Assembly: GCA_016873225.1 (NCBI GenBank)
Contig: VGXS01000016.1
Span: forward strand, 1-64,000
DNA from: Planctomycetota bacterium
GTDB lineage: Bacteria > Planctomycetota > Planctomycetia > Gemmatales > Gemmataceae
Direction of reading: 5' to 3'
DNA: 64,000 nt
The position numbers and the translations under genes were made by a program. Positions 17,700 to 27,064 of this stretch are shown in pieces (position 1 is the first letter of the stretch; every line of letters starts with the position of its first letter). Below the pieces are notes generated by a model. That model searched no databases. It was given only the letters and a program-made list of their open reading frames with translations, and was not told the origin of the DNA.

Positions 17700-17720
17700 A
17701 TCCCGGCACCGCGCCGGGAT
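17700..17720 (-). terminator. GC-rich hairpin between the sigma-like gene and the 17467 gene
   Basis: Perfect 8-bp inverted repeat ATCCCGGC / GCCGGGAT with a 5-nt loop, in the 108-bp spacer after the sigma-like stop. There is no T-run, so this may be a processing or attenuation element rather than a true Rho-independent terminator. Confidence 0.45.
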
Positions 17721-17778
17721 CATCGCGCCAGCCATCTTCATTCGTCCGACAGGACTGGCCGTTCAGCGCCTTGGCCGG

Positions 17779-18462
17779 TTAACTTCCCAGCCCCATTTCA
17801 AGCACGAAGTCGCTGATCGCCTCTCCCGCCTTTTTCTTCCACAGCGCCACGGTTCCCTCCGCCACGCCGTGCTCCCGGGCAATCTCCTTCTGCTGCTTGG
17901 GATCCTCGGTGTTGAACCAGCAGTTGAGCGCCACGATCCGGAGGTTGTCCGGAAGTTGGGTTTCCACGAACTCCTTCACCGTTGCCGTCTTCCTTGATTC
18001 CCATGCCTCGCCCCTGTCGGACCTTCCCGCCGCCAGGTCCACCGGGTTGGTGGCTTCACCCGTTTCCTCGTCGACAATGCCCTTCAACTTTTTGGAAAGC
18101 GTCTTCTGTTCACGCCGCTTGATGCTGCGCCAACCCCAAGCCATGTTCCTGTTGAACCATGTGTTCAAGGTCGCCTTTTCCGGATCCCAGGAACCGGGTC
18201 GCCTGAGGAACTTGTCCATCAGCCTGCACGAAAGTTCGGTTGCCAAAATCCATGTGTCGCCCCAACCGCCCTTCTTGTTCTCGCTTTTTACCAGCGCCAT
18301 GCATATGCCTGTGACGGGTGAAAACGAATCCATGCCGTCAGCGGCGATCATGAGCGCCAGTTGGTTCGCCAGAGCGTCGTGCGGTTTGCCCGCCATCTTG
18401 GCGGCCCGGTACTCGATGGCCACCTCCTGGGCGGCCATCATCCTTTGCTGGTTACGGCTCAT
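17779..18462 (-). CDS. ECF-like sigma factor (divergent)
   Basis: 227 residues; ATG at 18462 with AAAGGAG 7 nt upstream. Residues about 78-125 look like sigma region 2: WDPEKATLNTWFNRNMAWGW followed by SIKRREQK matches the DPxxATLxTWLxxIARNxxxDxxRR pattern of ECF factors. Residues about 170-215 look like region 4: LPDNLRIVALNCWF then KEIAREHGVAEGTVALWKK, a clear helix-turn-helix. The N-terminal 75 residues are unlike standard ECF factors. Could also be a phage-type or plasmid-type sigma-like regulator. Flanked on both sides by small related helical proteins, which could be partners (inference). Confidence 0.7.
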   Translation of the reverse strand: MSRNQQRMMAAQEVAIEYRAAKMAGKPHDALANQLALMIAADGMDSFSPVTGICMALVKSENKKGGWGDTWILATELSCRLMDKFLRRPGSWDPEKATLNTWFNRNMAWGWRSIKRREQKTLSKKLKGIVDEETGEATNPVDLAAGRSDRGEAWESRKTATVKEFVETQLPDNLRIVALNCWFNTEDPKQQKEIAREHGVAEGTVALWKKKAGEAISDFVLEMGLGS

Positions 18463-18501
18463 GGTGTCGCTCCTTTCAGCTTGGTGAATGACAGGACTCG
18501 A

Positions 18502-18780
18502 TCAGCGAACAGGTGCGGGCGGAGAGTCGGCGTTTTTGTTTGTTTCCGCGCCGGCTTTTGCCGCCTGGTTGATCAGGGCATCCCGCAGTTGATAAATGCG
18601 ATCACGAATGCCCTGGCAGGACATCATTTGATCAAAACTGGCGAAGCCTAGGGCTTCCCAATTGGATTGACGGCGAAGCTCCGCCGCCAGCTTGGCGGCT
18701 TCCTTCAAGTTCGATTTCGCTTCAGAAACAGAAGCTTGCGCCTTGCTCTTCGCTTTGGCTACCTTTGAATTGTTACGCAT
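18502..18780 (-). CDS. Small Lys/Ala-rich helical protein
   Basis: 92 residues from the ATG at 18780 (GGGGG 8 nt upstream; an in-frame upstream GTG/ATG extension lacks a binding site). Residues 1-35 are Lys/Ala/Ser-rich, then comes a conserved-looking block W-x-x-LG...GI...LRDAL shared with the 17467 product, then a polar tail. Function unknown. Ends 39 bp before the sigma-like gene, so the two are likely co-transcribed. Confidence 0.6.
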   Translation of the reverse strand: MRNNSKVAKAKSKAQASVSEAKSNLKEAAKLAAELRRQSNWEALGFASFDQMMSCQGIRDRIYQLRDALINQAAKAGAETNKNADSPPAPVR

Positions 18781-19250
18781 GAAATGATCCCCCTTCAACG
18801 CCCTTCCGCCACGCGGCCTCGGCACCATGCCTTGGCTCGTCGGGCAGACGCTTCCCGGGCGTGAATCCGCCAGGGAAGTCGTCAGGCCTCAGGGGGGTGT
18901 GCAACTATGGAGTCAAAGGCGGCATCTTCTGATTCCTCCAGGGCCGGCATTCTCCATGCGGGCCAGAATCCTAATTCGTTCAACATGGCATCCGGTTCAG
19001 CGGTGGCGAAAAATCTTTCCGCCATCTGTCCCGCACCATTTATTCGCAGGCGGGGAGCCCGGATTCAGCGGCGGTGAAAAAATTTTTTGCCGCGATCGGC
19101 CCCACACACTTTTTTCGAGCGCGAGCGGCCCGGATTCAGCGGCTTGAACAATTGATTTTGGCGCTGAATCAGTCCCACCCGCTGTTTGCGCCCGTTGGTG
19201 GGTCGAATTCAGCGGATGGGGCTAAAAAAAAGGAAACGACCGTTAAAAAC
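18781..19250. other. Gene-free spacer of 470 bp
   Basis: Lies between the HAD-like gene and the 18502 gene, both on the minus strand. Its right half is the degenerate direct-repeat tract described at 18992-19225. The left half (18781-18990) shows no convincing gene. Confidence 0.6.
18992..19225. repeat. Degenerate ~70-bp direct repeat, 3.4 units
   Basis: Units begin at about 18992, 19059, 19130 and 19204 (spacings 67, 71 and 74 bp). Each opens with C-C/G-GGATTCAGCGG or a close variant; the first two continue into an A/T-rich hairpin-like core (e.g. GGCG, A-run, T-run, CGCC on the minus strand), while the third keeps it only weakly, and each of the first three ends in a CCCxC-rich part. Sequence between the conserved blocks varies in ways that often keep pairing, suggesting selection on structure or on protein binding. 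Not a CRISPR: repeats are not identical and there are no uniform spacers. Confidence 0.6.
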
Positions 19251-19673
19251 TCAAACCAGCTTGCCCGTCTTATCGGAAAGCATCCACTTGCGGTCATCGA
19301 AATCAAAGTTCCCCTCGTTGCGCACCAGCATCAACCCGCATGCCGGGGCGACCGGCTTGAGCACCTCAGGCTGGTCGTCAAAGAACACGATGATCCCTTC
19401 CCGCGCGATCACCAGCGCCTTCTCTTCGAACGAGTTCACCAGGATGAGTTCGCAGCAGCGCACCCCGAACTTGGCCAGGAACGCCTCGGCCTTGGACCTG
19501 TCTTCCCGATAGGTGATCACATACACCTTGCCCGGCCAATAACCGGCAAGCACGCGGAAGAATTCGGGGAATTCATCCACGCAGCCGTCGATGTCGATTC
19601 CGATGGCCGGGTACCGGGAAGGTTCCGCCGTCCGCGCCTTGCCGATGGCCTTGAGGATGGTTTCGCTGTTCAT
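19251..19673 (-). CDS. HAD-like phosphatase / deoxyribonucleotidase-like protein
   Basis: 140 residues; ATG at 19673 with AAAGGAG 10 nt upstream. Motif I is GIDIDGCVDE (two catalytic Asp), motif II is near VITYRED, a Lys lies in EKALVIAREG, and motif III is IIVFFDDQPE. This compact arrangement resembles 5'(3')-deoxyribonucleotidase-like or phage-encoded HAD proteins. Probably hydrolyses a phosphate ester; the substrate is unknown. First gene of the minus-strand accessory cassette, with a strong binding site unlike most of its chromosomal neighbours. Confidence 0.72.
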   Translation of the reverse strand: MNSETILKAIGKARTAEPSRYPAIGIDIDGCVDEFPEFFRVLAGYWPGKVYVITYREDRSKAEAFLAKFGVRCCELILVNSFEEKALVIAREGIIVFFDDQPEVLKPVAPACGLMLVRNEGNFDFDDRKWMLSDKTGKLV

Positions 19674-19729
19674 GGCTTGCGTTCTCCTTTGGTTGGATCA
19701 TCCGATCGGTCGAAACAAAACCGCCTGGG

Positions 19730-19752
19730 GCGGGCCGCGTGGCCCGCTTTTT
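19730..19752 (+). terminator. Rho-independent terminator-like hairpin reading rightward
   Basis: GCGGGCC, loop GCGT, GGCCCGC, then five T. A textbook terminator in the plus direction, yet both flanking genes are on the minus strand. It sits at the edge of the accessory cassette and would block read-through from the left. Confidence 0.6.
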
Positions 19753-19783
19753 CGTCATCCGGATTTTTTGGGCTGTCCGCGCC

Positions 19784-20458
19784 TTAGCGGCCCAGTTCGC
19801 GGATCATCAGGTTGCGCCACCGCACCTGGAAAGGCCCGGCGCCCCGGGCGATACCGTGCACCTGAAGACCGATGTGGCCCTTGGCGTCTTCCCCGTCGCG
19901 GGTGTCGGCGATCTGGAGTCCGTTCACCCAGGTCTGGATCCGGTCGCCCTCGGCGAGCACGCGGTACTGGTTCCATTCGCCTTTCTTGAAGGCCTTCCTG
20001 GTTTCCGGCGTGGGTTGCTTGGTGTCGAGCCAGCGGCCGCGACGCGCCTCGTCATAAATCCTTCCAGCCATGCCGTCGGTGGAGATTTCCACCTGGGGGC
20101 CGTAGAGCCTGTCCTTGGGCAGCTTGCCCCCGAGCTTGGGCTGGAAGCCGTTCTCGGGCGCCACATGGCTGCGGACCTGCACGCCGCTGTTGAGGGCATC
20201 GTCCACCTTCACCTCGAAGGTCAGCTCGAAGTCCGAGTATTCCCTGTCGGTGGTGAGGAAGGTGTTGCCGCTGCCTTCGGCCGTGGTGCCGACAATGACG
20301 CCATCCTCCACCTTGTAGGTGGCCTTTCCCGACCTCACGGTGAAACCGGCGAGCGTTTTGCCGTCGAACAGCGGCTTGAACCCGTCTCCCTGGGCCACCG
20401 CCGCGGCGGAAAGGGCGATCAGGAACGCGAACGAAACCGGAAACAGGCGGCGGGTCAT
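19784..20458 (-). CDS. Secreted DUF1080 protein (3-keto-disaccharide hydrolase family)
   Basis: 224 residues with a signal peptide (to about residue 22). The DUF1080 fold opens GFKPLFDGKTLAGFTV and continues with DFELTFEVKV, NSGVQVRS, YGPQVEI and the closing GLQVHGI segment. It is a concanavalin-like jelly roll; some members hydrolyse 3-keto-glycosides. First of three DUF1080 genes in the window (others at 25576 and 34032). Lies downstream of the Tat-exported protein gene at 20535 on the same strand. Confidence 0.9.
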   Translation of the reverse strand: MTRRLFPVSFAFLIALSAAAVAQGDGFKPLFDGKTLAGFTVRSGKATYKVEDGVIVGTTAEGSGNTFLTTDREYSDFELTFEVKVDDALNSGVQVRSHVAPENGFQPKLGGKLPKDRLYGPQVEISTDGMAGRIYDEARRGRWLDTKQPTPETRKAFKKGEWNQYRVLAEGDRIQTWVNGLQIADTRDGEDAKGHIGLQVHGIARGAGPFQVRWRNLMIRELGR

Positions 20459-20534
20459 GGCTGTGGTTCTCCGTGGGAAAGGCCTTGAGGTTGGTTCAGG
20501 ACCCGTGACGCGCCGTCACGGATCCACGAATCGA

Positions 20535-21455
20535 TCAGGAGTTTAAGCGATCGGTGCCCATCGCGACATGGCCGTGGCCCGGCGTTATCGGGCGGACGCC
20601 ATGAAAATGAAAACGGACGGGCCGGTTGGCCGGCTCGAGGTTTTCAATGAACGCCCGGCTGGACCAAGATGAATGGTGAACGGCCGTCCCCGTGTCTTGC
20701 CTGCGGCATCGCGGGCAGGCGTGGGCGAGGGTGCCGGCGCAGTTGAAAAACGAGATCTGCCGGTAACCGAAGTTGGTCATGATGGCGGGGGTGTCGCAAT
20801 TGGGGCAAATCACCTCCGGGCCCTTGATCCAGGCATCCTTGAGCGCGCGCCAGGGAATCCGCTCACCGGGCACGCCTTCCCAGCCATAGCCGCTTCGGGT
20901 TCCGGGCGCCGGTTCGTTGTCATCGGCATCTCGGTTGAACCGGTTGGCCCGCTTGGCGGCGAAACGATCAAGCGGAAAGTCGTCGTCCACGGCGTCCCAA
21001 TACAGGAAATCGCTTCCCCGGCGCGGCACGGACTGTTCCTTCTTCCGGTGCCTGAGTGTGACGGCCACCTCGGGGCGCGCCAGCCTGTTGGCCTTGAAGA
21101 ACCAGCGCGGGTCGGCATTGGCGGTTGAAGTCCATTGGTGCACGGTGACGGCGTCGCCCATCACCTCGACGAGAACCACCGGGCAGCGGCGCAAGACCAC
21201 CTTGAGAGCCCGTTCGGCGTCATCGGGCGTGAGGGTGTCCAGCCTTTGCCGGGCGCGCTGCAAAACGGGAAGCGACTCCCGGTTGGCCAGCGCCCAGGCG
21301 CACGGATCCTCCACCCGCCACGACTCGCTGTCGCCGACGAAATGAATCCGCGAGGCCTCGGCTGCTGGCCGCGCCGGCATGGGGAGCGCCCCTGTCGCCA
21401 CAAGGGTGGCCGCCGCTTGCAGGAAGCCGCGGCGGGATGTTGGAAACGGTGTCAT
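20535..21455 (-). CDS. Tat-exported protein with zinc-ribbon-like CPxC motifs
   Basis: 306 residues from the ATG at 21455 (GGAGGG upstream). The leader TSRRGFLQAAATLVATGA is a clear Tat signal. The mature part has no family I can name. It contains a region rich in charged residues (about 110-200) and two Cys pairs, ICPNCDTPAI and HACPRCRRQD, which could form a zinc ribbon. Likely planctomycete-specific. Neighbours: DUF1080 downstream on the same strand and a LamG-like gene divergent. Confidence 0.75.
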   Translation of the reverse strand: MTPFPTSRRGFLQAAATLVATGALPMPARPAAEASRIHFVGDSESWRVEDPCAWALANRESLPVLQRARQRLDTLTPDDAERALKVVLRRCPVVLVEVMGDAVTVHQWTSTANADPRWFFKANRLARPEVAVTLRHRKKEQSVPRRGSDFLYWDAVDDDFPLDRFAAKRANRFNRDADDNEPAPGTRSGYGWEGVPGERIPWRALKDAWIKGPEVICPNCDTPAIMTNFGYRQISFFNCAGTLAHACPRCRRQDTGTAVHHSSWSSRAFIENLEPANRPVRFHFHGVRPITPGHGHVAMGTDRLNS

Positions 21456-21750
21456 GGCCTCATCCCTCCGCCAAGGCGCGGCGAAGCTGGGCGCCGCGGG
21501 AATGCTGCCGGCGAAGGCGCCGGTCGGCGTGGATGCCCGCGCCCGACTTCCGGGGCGCATGGCCCCGGGCTACTCGCAGGGGGTTGGCCTGTCCGCTGAC
21601 GGCCAGGCGGTCGGCCCGACGCATGATCACGATTTTCATGGGATTGCCTCCGTTTGGTTTCCTTCCGCGTCAATTGTAATTCGCTGGATGGGCCTGGCAA
21701 TTCAGTGCCGAGTCGGCTGAAATCGGGTTAAATGGCGCTGGAGGTGATTC

Positions 21751-22590
21751 ATGGCCAGCCTTTTGCCGATTTTGCTGATTGTGGCGGGCCAATCCGCCGG
21801 CCAGGCCGACCTGGCCAAGGCCCTCACCCTGCACGCCTCGTTCGACACCGGCCTTGATGCCGATTTCTCCACCGGTGCCCGCGAATGCTGGTACCGCCTG
21901 GGCAAGGATCCGCTGAAAGCCGCGCCCAACGCCGATGTCGCCCTGGCCAAGGGCGAGGGAAAGTTTGGCGGCGGCCTTGTCTTTCCGAAGAAAGGCAACT
22001 CCCGGCCCCAGTACAAGGGCCGCGATGTGCTCGGCTACAACGACAAGAACTGGTCGGCCACCGTGTCGGTCTGGCTCAGGCTCGACCCCGACAAGGACTT
22101 GGAACCCGGCTACTGCGACCCGGTTCAGGTTGTCGGCAACGACACCAGGAAGGGTTATGTGTTCCTCGAATGGTCGAAGGACGAGACGCCACGCTACTTC
22201 CGCTACGCCATCAGGCCGCTCTTTCCCATCTGGAATCCCGACAATGTCCCTTGGGCCGACATCCCGTTCCACAAGAGGCCGATGGTGCAGGTGGCCAAGG
22301 CCCCCTTTTCGCGCGACCGCTGGACCCATGTGGTGTTCACCTTGGAGAACATCAACGACAAGCCCAAGAAACCATCCGGCCGGCTTTACATCGACGGCAA
22401 GTCGCGGGGCGCCATCGAGAATTGGGACCTCACCTTCGCCTGGGATCCCGACAGCGTGGCCCTGGTGCTGGGTGCCGCCTATGTCGGCCGCATGGATGAC
22501 CTCGCCGTCTTTGGCAGGGTGCTGACGGCGGCGGAAGTAACCACCCTTCACCAACTCAAGAATGGCGTGGCCGACTTGCGCGCCCGATGA
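21751..22590 (+). CDS. Secreted LamG/concanavalin-like protein
   Basis: 279 residues; ATG at 21751 with GGAGG 6 nt upstream. Short signal peptide (to about residue 19). The body reads like a LamG-type jelly roll: LHASFDTGLDADF at the start, KNWSATVSVWLRLDPD in the middle, RWTHVVFTLENIND, RLYIDGK, and the closing RMDDLAVFGRVLTAAEV, which is the usual end of such domains. Likely binds glycans outside the cytoplasm. Followed directly by a DUF1579-like gene and an S9 peptidase gene, forming a compact operon. Confidence 0.82.
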   Translation: MASLLPILLIVAGQSAGQADLAKALTLHASFDTGLDADFSTGARECWYRLGKDPLKAAPNADVALAKGEGKFGGGLVFPKKGNSRPQYKGRDVLGYNDKNWSATVSVWLRLDPDKDLEPGYCDPVQVVGNDTRKGYVFLEWSKDETPRYFRYAIRPLFPIWNPDNVPWADIPFHKRPMVQVAKAPFSRDRWTHVVFTLENINDKPKKPSGRLYIDGKSRGAIENWDLTFAWDPDSVALVLGAAYVGRMDDLAVFGRVLTAAEVTTLHQLKNGVADLRAR

Positions 22591-22625
22591 TGGTTGCCAA
22601 CCGGTGGCTGGAAGGGACACGACCG

Positions 22626-23165
22626 ATGAACGCGCGAATGGTTCTGACCGCCTTGATTGCGGCCCTGCTGGCCACGCCTGGCGCCCGCCCTCAGGATTTT
22701 CGCAAGGAGCAGCAGCAGGCGATGGGCGTCCTCCGCCAATTTGAGGGAAACTGGCGCAAGGAATTCAGGCTCATTCAGGGAACCGGCGGGTCGGCCACGG
22801 TGGCGCGGACCGGCACCCACGAGTGCCGGCAGGCGCTGGGCGGCGCCGTGATGCAGGAAACCGGGCATGACTCCGATGGCACCAGCTATCTGAGCGTCTC
22901 CACCTACGATCCCGCCGAACGCGTTTTCAAGTTGTCGGTTTTCCAGTCGAGCGGCGTCGTCTCGCACATGACCGGCGCCTACGATCCGCGGAACCGCTCC
23001 CTCACATGGACGCACAAGGGCGGCGAGGGCGTCATCACGACGGCAACCTACGAGATTGAGTCGGCGAATGAGGTCAGGTTCCTCATCGTGGCGAAGAGGG
23101 AAGGGGCCCTCGAGCTGTTCCGATTGGAAGGCAAGGCGACAAAATCCGGGTCCAATCGCAAATGA
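22626..23165 (+). CDS. Secreted DUF1579-like protein
   Basis: 179 residues from the ATG at 22626, which begins a signal peptide; an ATG at 22587 overlapping the previous stop is an alternative. The core (LRQFEGNWRKEF...TGTHECRQALGGAVMQE...TYDPAERVFKLSVFQSSG...) matches the DUF1579 pattern of a lipocalin-like barrel. Function unknown. Its stop overlaps the start of the S9 peptidase gene (ATGA), so the two are translationally coupled. Confidence 0.78.
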   Translation: MNARMVLTALIAALLATPGARPQDFRKEQQQAMGVLRQFEGNWRKEFRLIQGTGGSATVARTGTHECRQALGGAVMQETGHDSDGTSYLSVSTYDPAERVFKLSVFQSSGVVSHMTGAYDPRNRSLTWTHKGGEGVITTATYEIESANEVRFLIVAKREGALELFRLEGKATKSGSNRK

Positions 23166-25462
23166 TGCGTACAAGGGAAAGGATGGCCGGCATGGCTGGA
23201 AGATGGTTCGCGGTTGCGGCGGCTTGGGCGGTCGCTTGCGCCGGCCCGGCTTGGGGCCAGGCCGACCCGGCGCGACTCACCCTCGATCGGATCTTTGTCT
23301 CGGGCGATTTCCGCCCGGGAGGCGACCATGGAGGCACATGGCTCGACAATGCCACCTTCGCCCGTTCCGACGCCAGCGCCACCATCAAGGGTTTCAGCGA
23401 CATCGTTGCCGAGGATGCCCGAACCGGCGCCAAAAAGGTTTTGGTGCCCGCGGAAAAAATGGTGCCTCCGGGTGCCAAGGATCCGGTTCGTTTCGGCGCC
23501 TTCTCGTTCTCCAACGACCGCGACACGGTTCTGCTTTCGGCCGACACGCGGAGGGTCTGGCGGCGCGACACCCGCGGCGACTACTGGGTGCTCAAGGTTT
23601 CCTCGGGCAAGCTTCACAAGCTGGGAGGCGATGCCAAACCCTCCACGCTTCAGTTCGCCAAGCTGTCTCCCGACGCGAAGACGGTCGGCTATGTGCGCGA
23701 GAACAATATCTGGATTGAACCCGCTGACGGTTCGGCCAAGCCTGTCCGGCTCACCACCGATGGCGCCTCGCTTTCCGGAGGCGAGGTGATCAACGGCACC
23801 TTCGACTGGGTGTACGAGGAGGAGTTCGATTGCCGCGACGGTTGGGAATGGTCTCCCGACGGCAAGTCTGTGGCCTACTGGCAGGTCGACACCCGCGGCG
23901 TGCCCCGGTTCACCCTGTTGAACCAGACAGATGGCCGGTACCCGAACCTGAACTCGTTCGCCTACCCCAAGACGGGTGAACGCAACTCCCTCTGCCGCGT
24001 GGGCGTGGTTCCCTCGGCCGGCGGCGCCACAATATGGATGAAGGTGCCGGGAGACACCCGGGTTGACGGGTACATCCCCAAGATGGGGTTCACTCCCGAC
24101 GGCAAGGGCATCGTGTTGCAAAGGATGAACCGCCGGCAGAACCGCAACGATGTCACCCTGGCCGACCCGGCCACGGGTGAAACCCGCGTGCTTTTCAGCG
24201 ACTCCGACGAGGCGTGGGTGGACGCGCACGACGACGCCGTCCGTTTCCTGGCCGACGGCAAGCGGTTCATCTGGGTGAGCGAGCGCGACGGCTGGCGGCA
24301 TGCCTACATGGCCTCGCTTGATGGCGGTGAGCCGTCGCTCGTCACCCCGGGGGATTTCGATATCAAGGAGATCCTAAAGGTGGATGATGACGCCGGCTTG
24401 CTGTGGTTCACGGCCTCCCCGGGCAAGCCGACCGAGCAGTACCTGTTCCGCGCCCCGCTCAAGCCCGACGGCAAGCCGCCCGTTCGCGTCACCCCGCCGG
24501 AGGCGCCCGGATGGAACGACTACCGGATCAGCGAGAAGGGCACGCTGGCGTCATGGACGCACTCGGCTTTCGGCGTGTCGCCCGAGCACCGCCTGGTCGA
24601 CCTCGAGGGGCACAAGGTGATTCGCCCGCTGCGCGACAATTCCAAGCTGGCCTCCGCCATCGCGGCCTTGGCGCGTTCCCCCGTGGAATGGTTCAAGGTG
24701 CCGCTTCCCGGCGGCATGGAGATGGACGGGTGGATGATCAAGCCGCCGGGGTTTGATCCCGCGCGGAAATACCCGGTTCTGTTCCACGCCTATGGAGAAC
24801 CCGCGGGCCAGACGGTCGCCGACCGTTGGGGAGGCAACAACTACCTGTGGCACCTTTACCTGGCCCAGCAGGGTTACATCGTCGCCAGCATGGACAACCG
24901 CGGCACCAAGACGCCCAAGGGCCGGGCCTGGAGAAAATCGGTATACCGCAAGATCGGGCAGGTCACGGTCGCCGACCAGGCGGCGGGCGCCCGCGAGGTG
25001 GCCAAGCGGCCGTATGTCGACCCGGCGAGGATGGCCGCGTGGGGCTGGAGCGGCGGCGGGTCGATGACCCTCAACCTCATGTTCCAGCACCCCGAACTCT
25101 ACGCCACCGGGATGTCGGTGGCGCCCGTGCCCGACATGAGCCTCTACGACACCATCTACCAGGAGCGGTACATGGGACTGCCGGCGGACAATGCCGCCGA
25201 TTACAAGGCCGGCTCACCCATCACCCACGCCGCCAAGTTGCGCGGCAACCTCCTCATCGTCCATGGCACGGGCGACGACAATGTCCACTATCAGGGAACC
25301 GAAAAACTGGTGAACACCCTGGTGGCCGAGGGCAAGGATTTCACCCTCATGGCCTATCCCAACCGCTCGCACTCGGTCAATGAGGGCAAGGGCACCACGA
25401 GGCACCTCTATGGCCTGTTGACCCGCTACCTTCAGGAAAAGACCCCGCCGGGGCCCCGCTGA
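23162..25462 (+). CDS. Dipeptidyl peptidase IV-like S9 serine peptidase
   Basis: 766 residues. Signal peptide near residues 8-33 (a start at 23183 is also possible). An N-terminal eight-bladed propeller (DPPIV_N type, e.g. [20 protein letters not shown] and DWVYEEEF, the latter carrying the double Glu that grips substrate N-termini) precedes an alpha/beta hydrolase domain. The catalytic triad is Ser630 (GWSGGGS), Asp705/706 ([11 protein letters not shown]) and His737 (RSHSVNEG). Releases dipeptides from peptide N-termini in the periplasm. Overlaps the upstream DUF1579-like gene by 4 bp. Confidence 0.95.
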   Translation: MMRTRERMAGMAGRWFAVAAAWAVACAGPAWGQADPARLTLDRIFVSGDFRPGGDHGGTWLDNATFARSDASATIKGFSDIVAEDARTGAKKVLVPAEKMVPPGAKDPVRFGAFSFSNDRDTVLLSADTRRVWRRDTRGDYWVLKVSSGKLHKLGGDAKPSTLQFAKLSPDAKTVGYVRENNIWIEPADGSAKPVRLTTDGASLSGGEVINGTFDWVYEEEFDCRDGWEWSPDGKSVAYWQVDTRGVPRFTLLNQTDGRYPNLNSFAYPKTGERNSLCRVGVVPSAGGATIWMKVPGDTRVDGYIPKMGFTPDGKGIVLQRMNRRQNRNDVTLADPATGETRVLFSDSDEAWVDAHDDAVRFLADGKRFIWVSERDGWRHAYMASLDGGEPSLVTPGDFDIKEILKVDDDAGLLWFTASPGKPTEQYLFRAPLKPDGKPPVRVTPPEAPGWNDYRISEKGTLASWTHSAFGVSPEHRLVDLEGHKVIRPLRDNSKLASAIAALARSPVEWFKVPLPGGMEMDGWMIKPPGFDPARKYPVLFHAYGEPAGQTVADRWGGNNYLWHLYLAQQGYIVASMDNRGTKTPKGRAWRKSVYRKIGQVTVADQAAGAREVAKRPYVDPARMAAWGWSGGGSMTLNLMFQHPELYATGMSVAPVPDMSLYDTIYQERYMGLPADNAADYKAGSPITHAAKLRGNLLIVHGTGDDNVHYQGTEKLVNTLVAEGKDFTLMAYPNRSHSVNEGKGTTRHLYGLLTRYLQEKTPPGPR

Positions 25463-25575
25463 AATCGTTCTCATTGTTGACGCAACCCGGGGATCCATGC
25501 ATGGCCCCGGCGACGCGGAATCCAACGGCCGTTATGCTGGCGCTTTGGTTTCACCCAACCCTTTGGAGCAGGATC

Positions 25576-26262
25576 ATGGTCGCGGGATTCAAGTGGGCCG
25601 GCGTGGCGCTGGCGGGATTGGTGCTGGCCGGCTTGGCGGCGCGCGCGGATGAGGCCGGGTGGACGCCCCTGTTCAACGGCAAGGACCTGTCCAACTTCGA
25701 GCAGAAAGGCGGCAAGGCCAAGTACCGCATCGAGGGCGGGGCCATTGTTGGAACTTCCGTTCCCAACACCCCCAACTCGTTTTTGTGCACCAAAAAGGAA
25801 TACGGCGACTTCGAACTCGAACTGGAATTCAAGGTTGATCCCAAGCTGAACTCCGGCGTGCAAATCCGCAGTGAATGCTTCGATGAGAACAAGGAAATCA
25901 AGCTCGATGGAAAGTCGATCAAGGTGGCTGCCGGGCGCGTGCATGGTTATCAGGTTGAAATCGACCCGTCCGACCGCGCCTGGAGCGGTGGCATCTATGA
26001 CGAGGGTCGCCGGGGCTGGCTCAACGACCTCAAGAACAACGAACCGGCCCGCAAGGCGTTCAAGCAGGGCGATTGGAACAAGTTCAAGGTGGCCTGCAAG
26101 GGCGACTCGATCAAGACCTGGGTCAACGGCGTTCCCGCCGCCGACCTCAAGGATTCGGTCACGCCGAAGGGTTTCATCGCCCTGCAGGTCCACGGGGTCG
26201 GCAAGAACGACAAGACGATGGAAGTGAGCTGGAAGAACATCCGGATCCGGGAAATCAAGTAA
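25576..26262 (+). CDS. Secreted DUF1080 protein
   Basis: 228 residues from the ATG at 25576 (GGAG 10 nt upstream), starting a signal peptide that ends near ARADE. DUF1080 features: [53 protein letters not shown] and ALQVHGVG. Same family as the genes at 19784 and 34032 but clearly diverged from both. Likely a periplasmic glycoside-processing or binding protein. Its 3' end lies 18 bp from the convergent sigma-like gene at 26281. Confidence 0.92.
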   Translation: MVAGFKWAGVALAGLVLAGLAARADEAGWTPLFNGKDLSNFEQKGGKAKYRIEGGAIVGTSVPNTPNSFLCTKKEYGDFELELEFKVDPKLNSGVQIRSECFDENKEIKLDGKSIKVAAGRVHGYQVEIDPSDRAWSGGIYDEGRRGWLNDLKNNEPARKAFKQGDWNKFKVACKGDSIKTWVNGVPAADLKDSVTPKGFIALQVHGVGKNDKTMEVSWKNIRIREIK

Positions 26263-26280
26263 TCCCGACGGGTTCCATGA

Positions 26281-26976
26281 TCACGCGGGCAGGTGGAGGG
26301 TGTCGATGTCGACACCCTCGGTCGTTCTGGACCTGGCCAAAACGGCGTCCTTGAGGTGCCGCTTGACGATCGCGAGCCTGGTTGACACATGGGCCGGCTT
26401 GTAACCGGTAGCCTTGCAGATCTGAAGGTTGCTGGGAATCTCCCGGTGCTCCCTGAAGTGGTCGAGGAGAGCCCTGCACATTTCCCTGTCAGCTTCGATC
26501 CTGAAATTCGGGATCTCCTTTTCGATGGTTTCCACCAGCGGGAAGTTCTCGCTGAACTCGAGGAGCGTGTTGGCGTAGGTGACCTCCGCCAACTTCTCCT
26601 CATATCCAGCTTGCGCCTTTTCCTGCCTGCGCGTCCTGCGCCTGTGGTCGTCGACCTCCTTGTTGTGGAGGATTTTTTCCACGAAGGGAAGGAGCCTTGC
26701 CCTGGAGGGGTCGTACGGCACCGACCCCATGAGGATGTTGACCAGAAGGTCGGTTGCCCTGTCGTCCCCTTCCCTGCCGCCGATCAGGTACCCCAGTTCC
26801 TCGAAAGGTTCCGAAAGCTCCTCGAACAAGGTGTCGTGGAGTTCCTGCCTTCTTTCCGGTGGGGTGTTGGGGTTGAAGAGCTCATCCATATCCTCCTGCG
26901 CCAAGCGGATGGAGAACCGAGCCGCCATGAGGCGGTTATGGAAATTGGGGATGGTGCCGGATTCTTGCTGGTTCAT
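26281..26976 (-). CDS. Second ECF-like sigma factor (divergent)
   Basis: 231 residues from the ATG at 26976 (AAAGGAG with 6 nt spacing; the ATG at 26979 is adjacent). The middle (about 82-130) resembles sigma region 2: RATDLLVNILM...PYDPSRARLLPFVEKILHNK then DDHRRRTRRQEK. Residues about 180-220 carry a helix-turn-helix, IPSNLQICKATGYKPAHVS, like region 4. Sequence similarity to the 17779 protein is low, but the layout is the same. Not a housekeeping sigma. Could be a phage- or element-derived regulator. Preceded by a hairpin-rich spacer. Confidence 0.62.
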   Translation of the reverse strand: MNQQESGTIPNFHNRLMAARFSIRLAQEDMDELFNPNTPPERRQELHDTLFEELSEPFEELGYLIGGREGDDRATDLLVNILMGSVPYDPSRARLLPFVEKILHNKEVDDHRRRTRRQEKAQAGYEEKLAEVTYANTLLEFSENFPLVETIEKEIPNFRIEADREMCRALLDHFREHREIPSNLQICKATGYKPAHVSTRLAIVKRHLKDAVLARSRTTEGVDIDTLHLPA

Positions 26977-27064
26977 CATGTTCTCCTTTCAGGTTGTGGT
27001 GATAAATCGAACGAACGAACATCGGTCGCCATGCCTATGGCATGGCTTTCACAGTGTTTGGGCC

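Noticed and set aside
18992..19225. CRISPR array
   Set aside because: Repeats are degenerate, with unequal lengths and no uniform unique spacers; no cas genes anywhere in the window.
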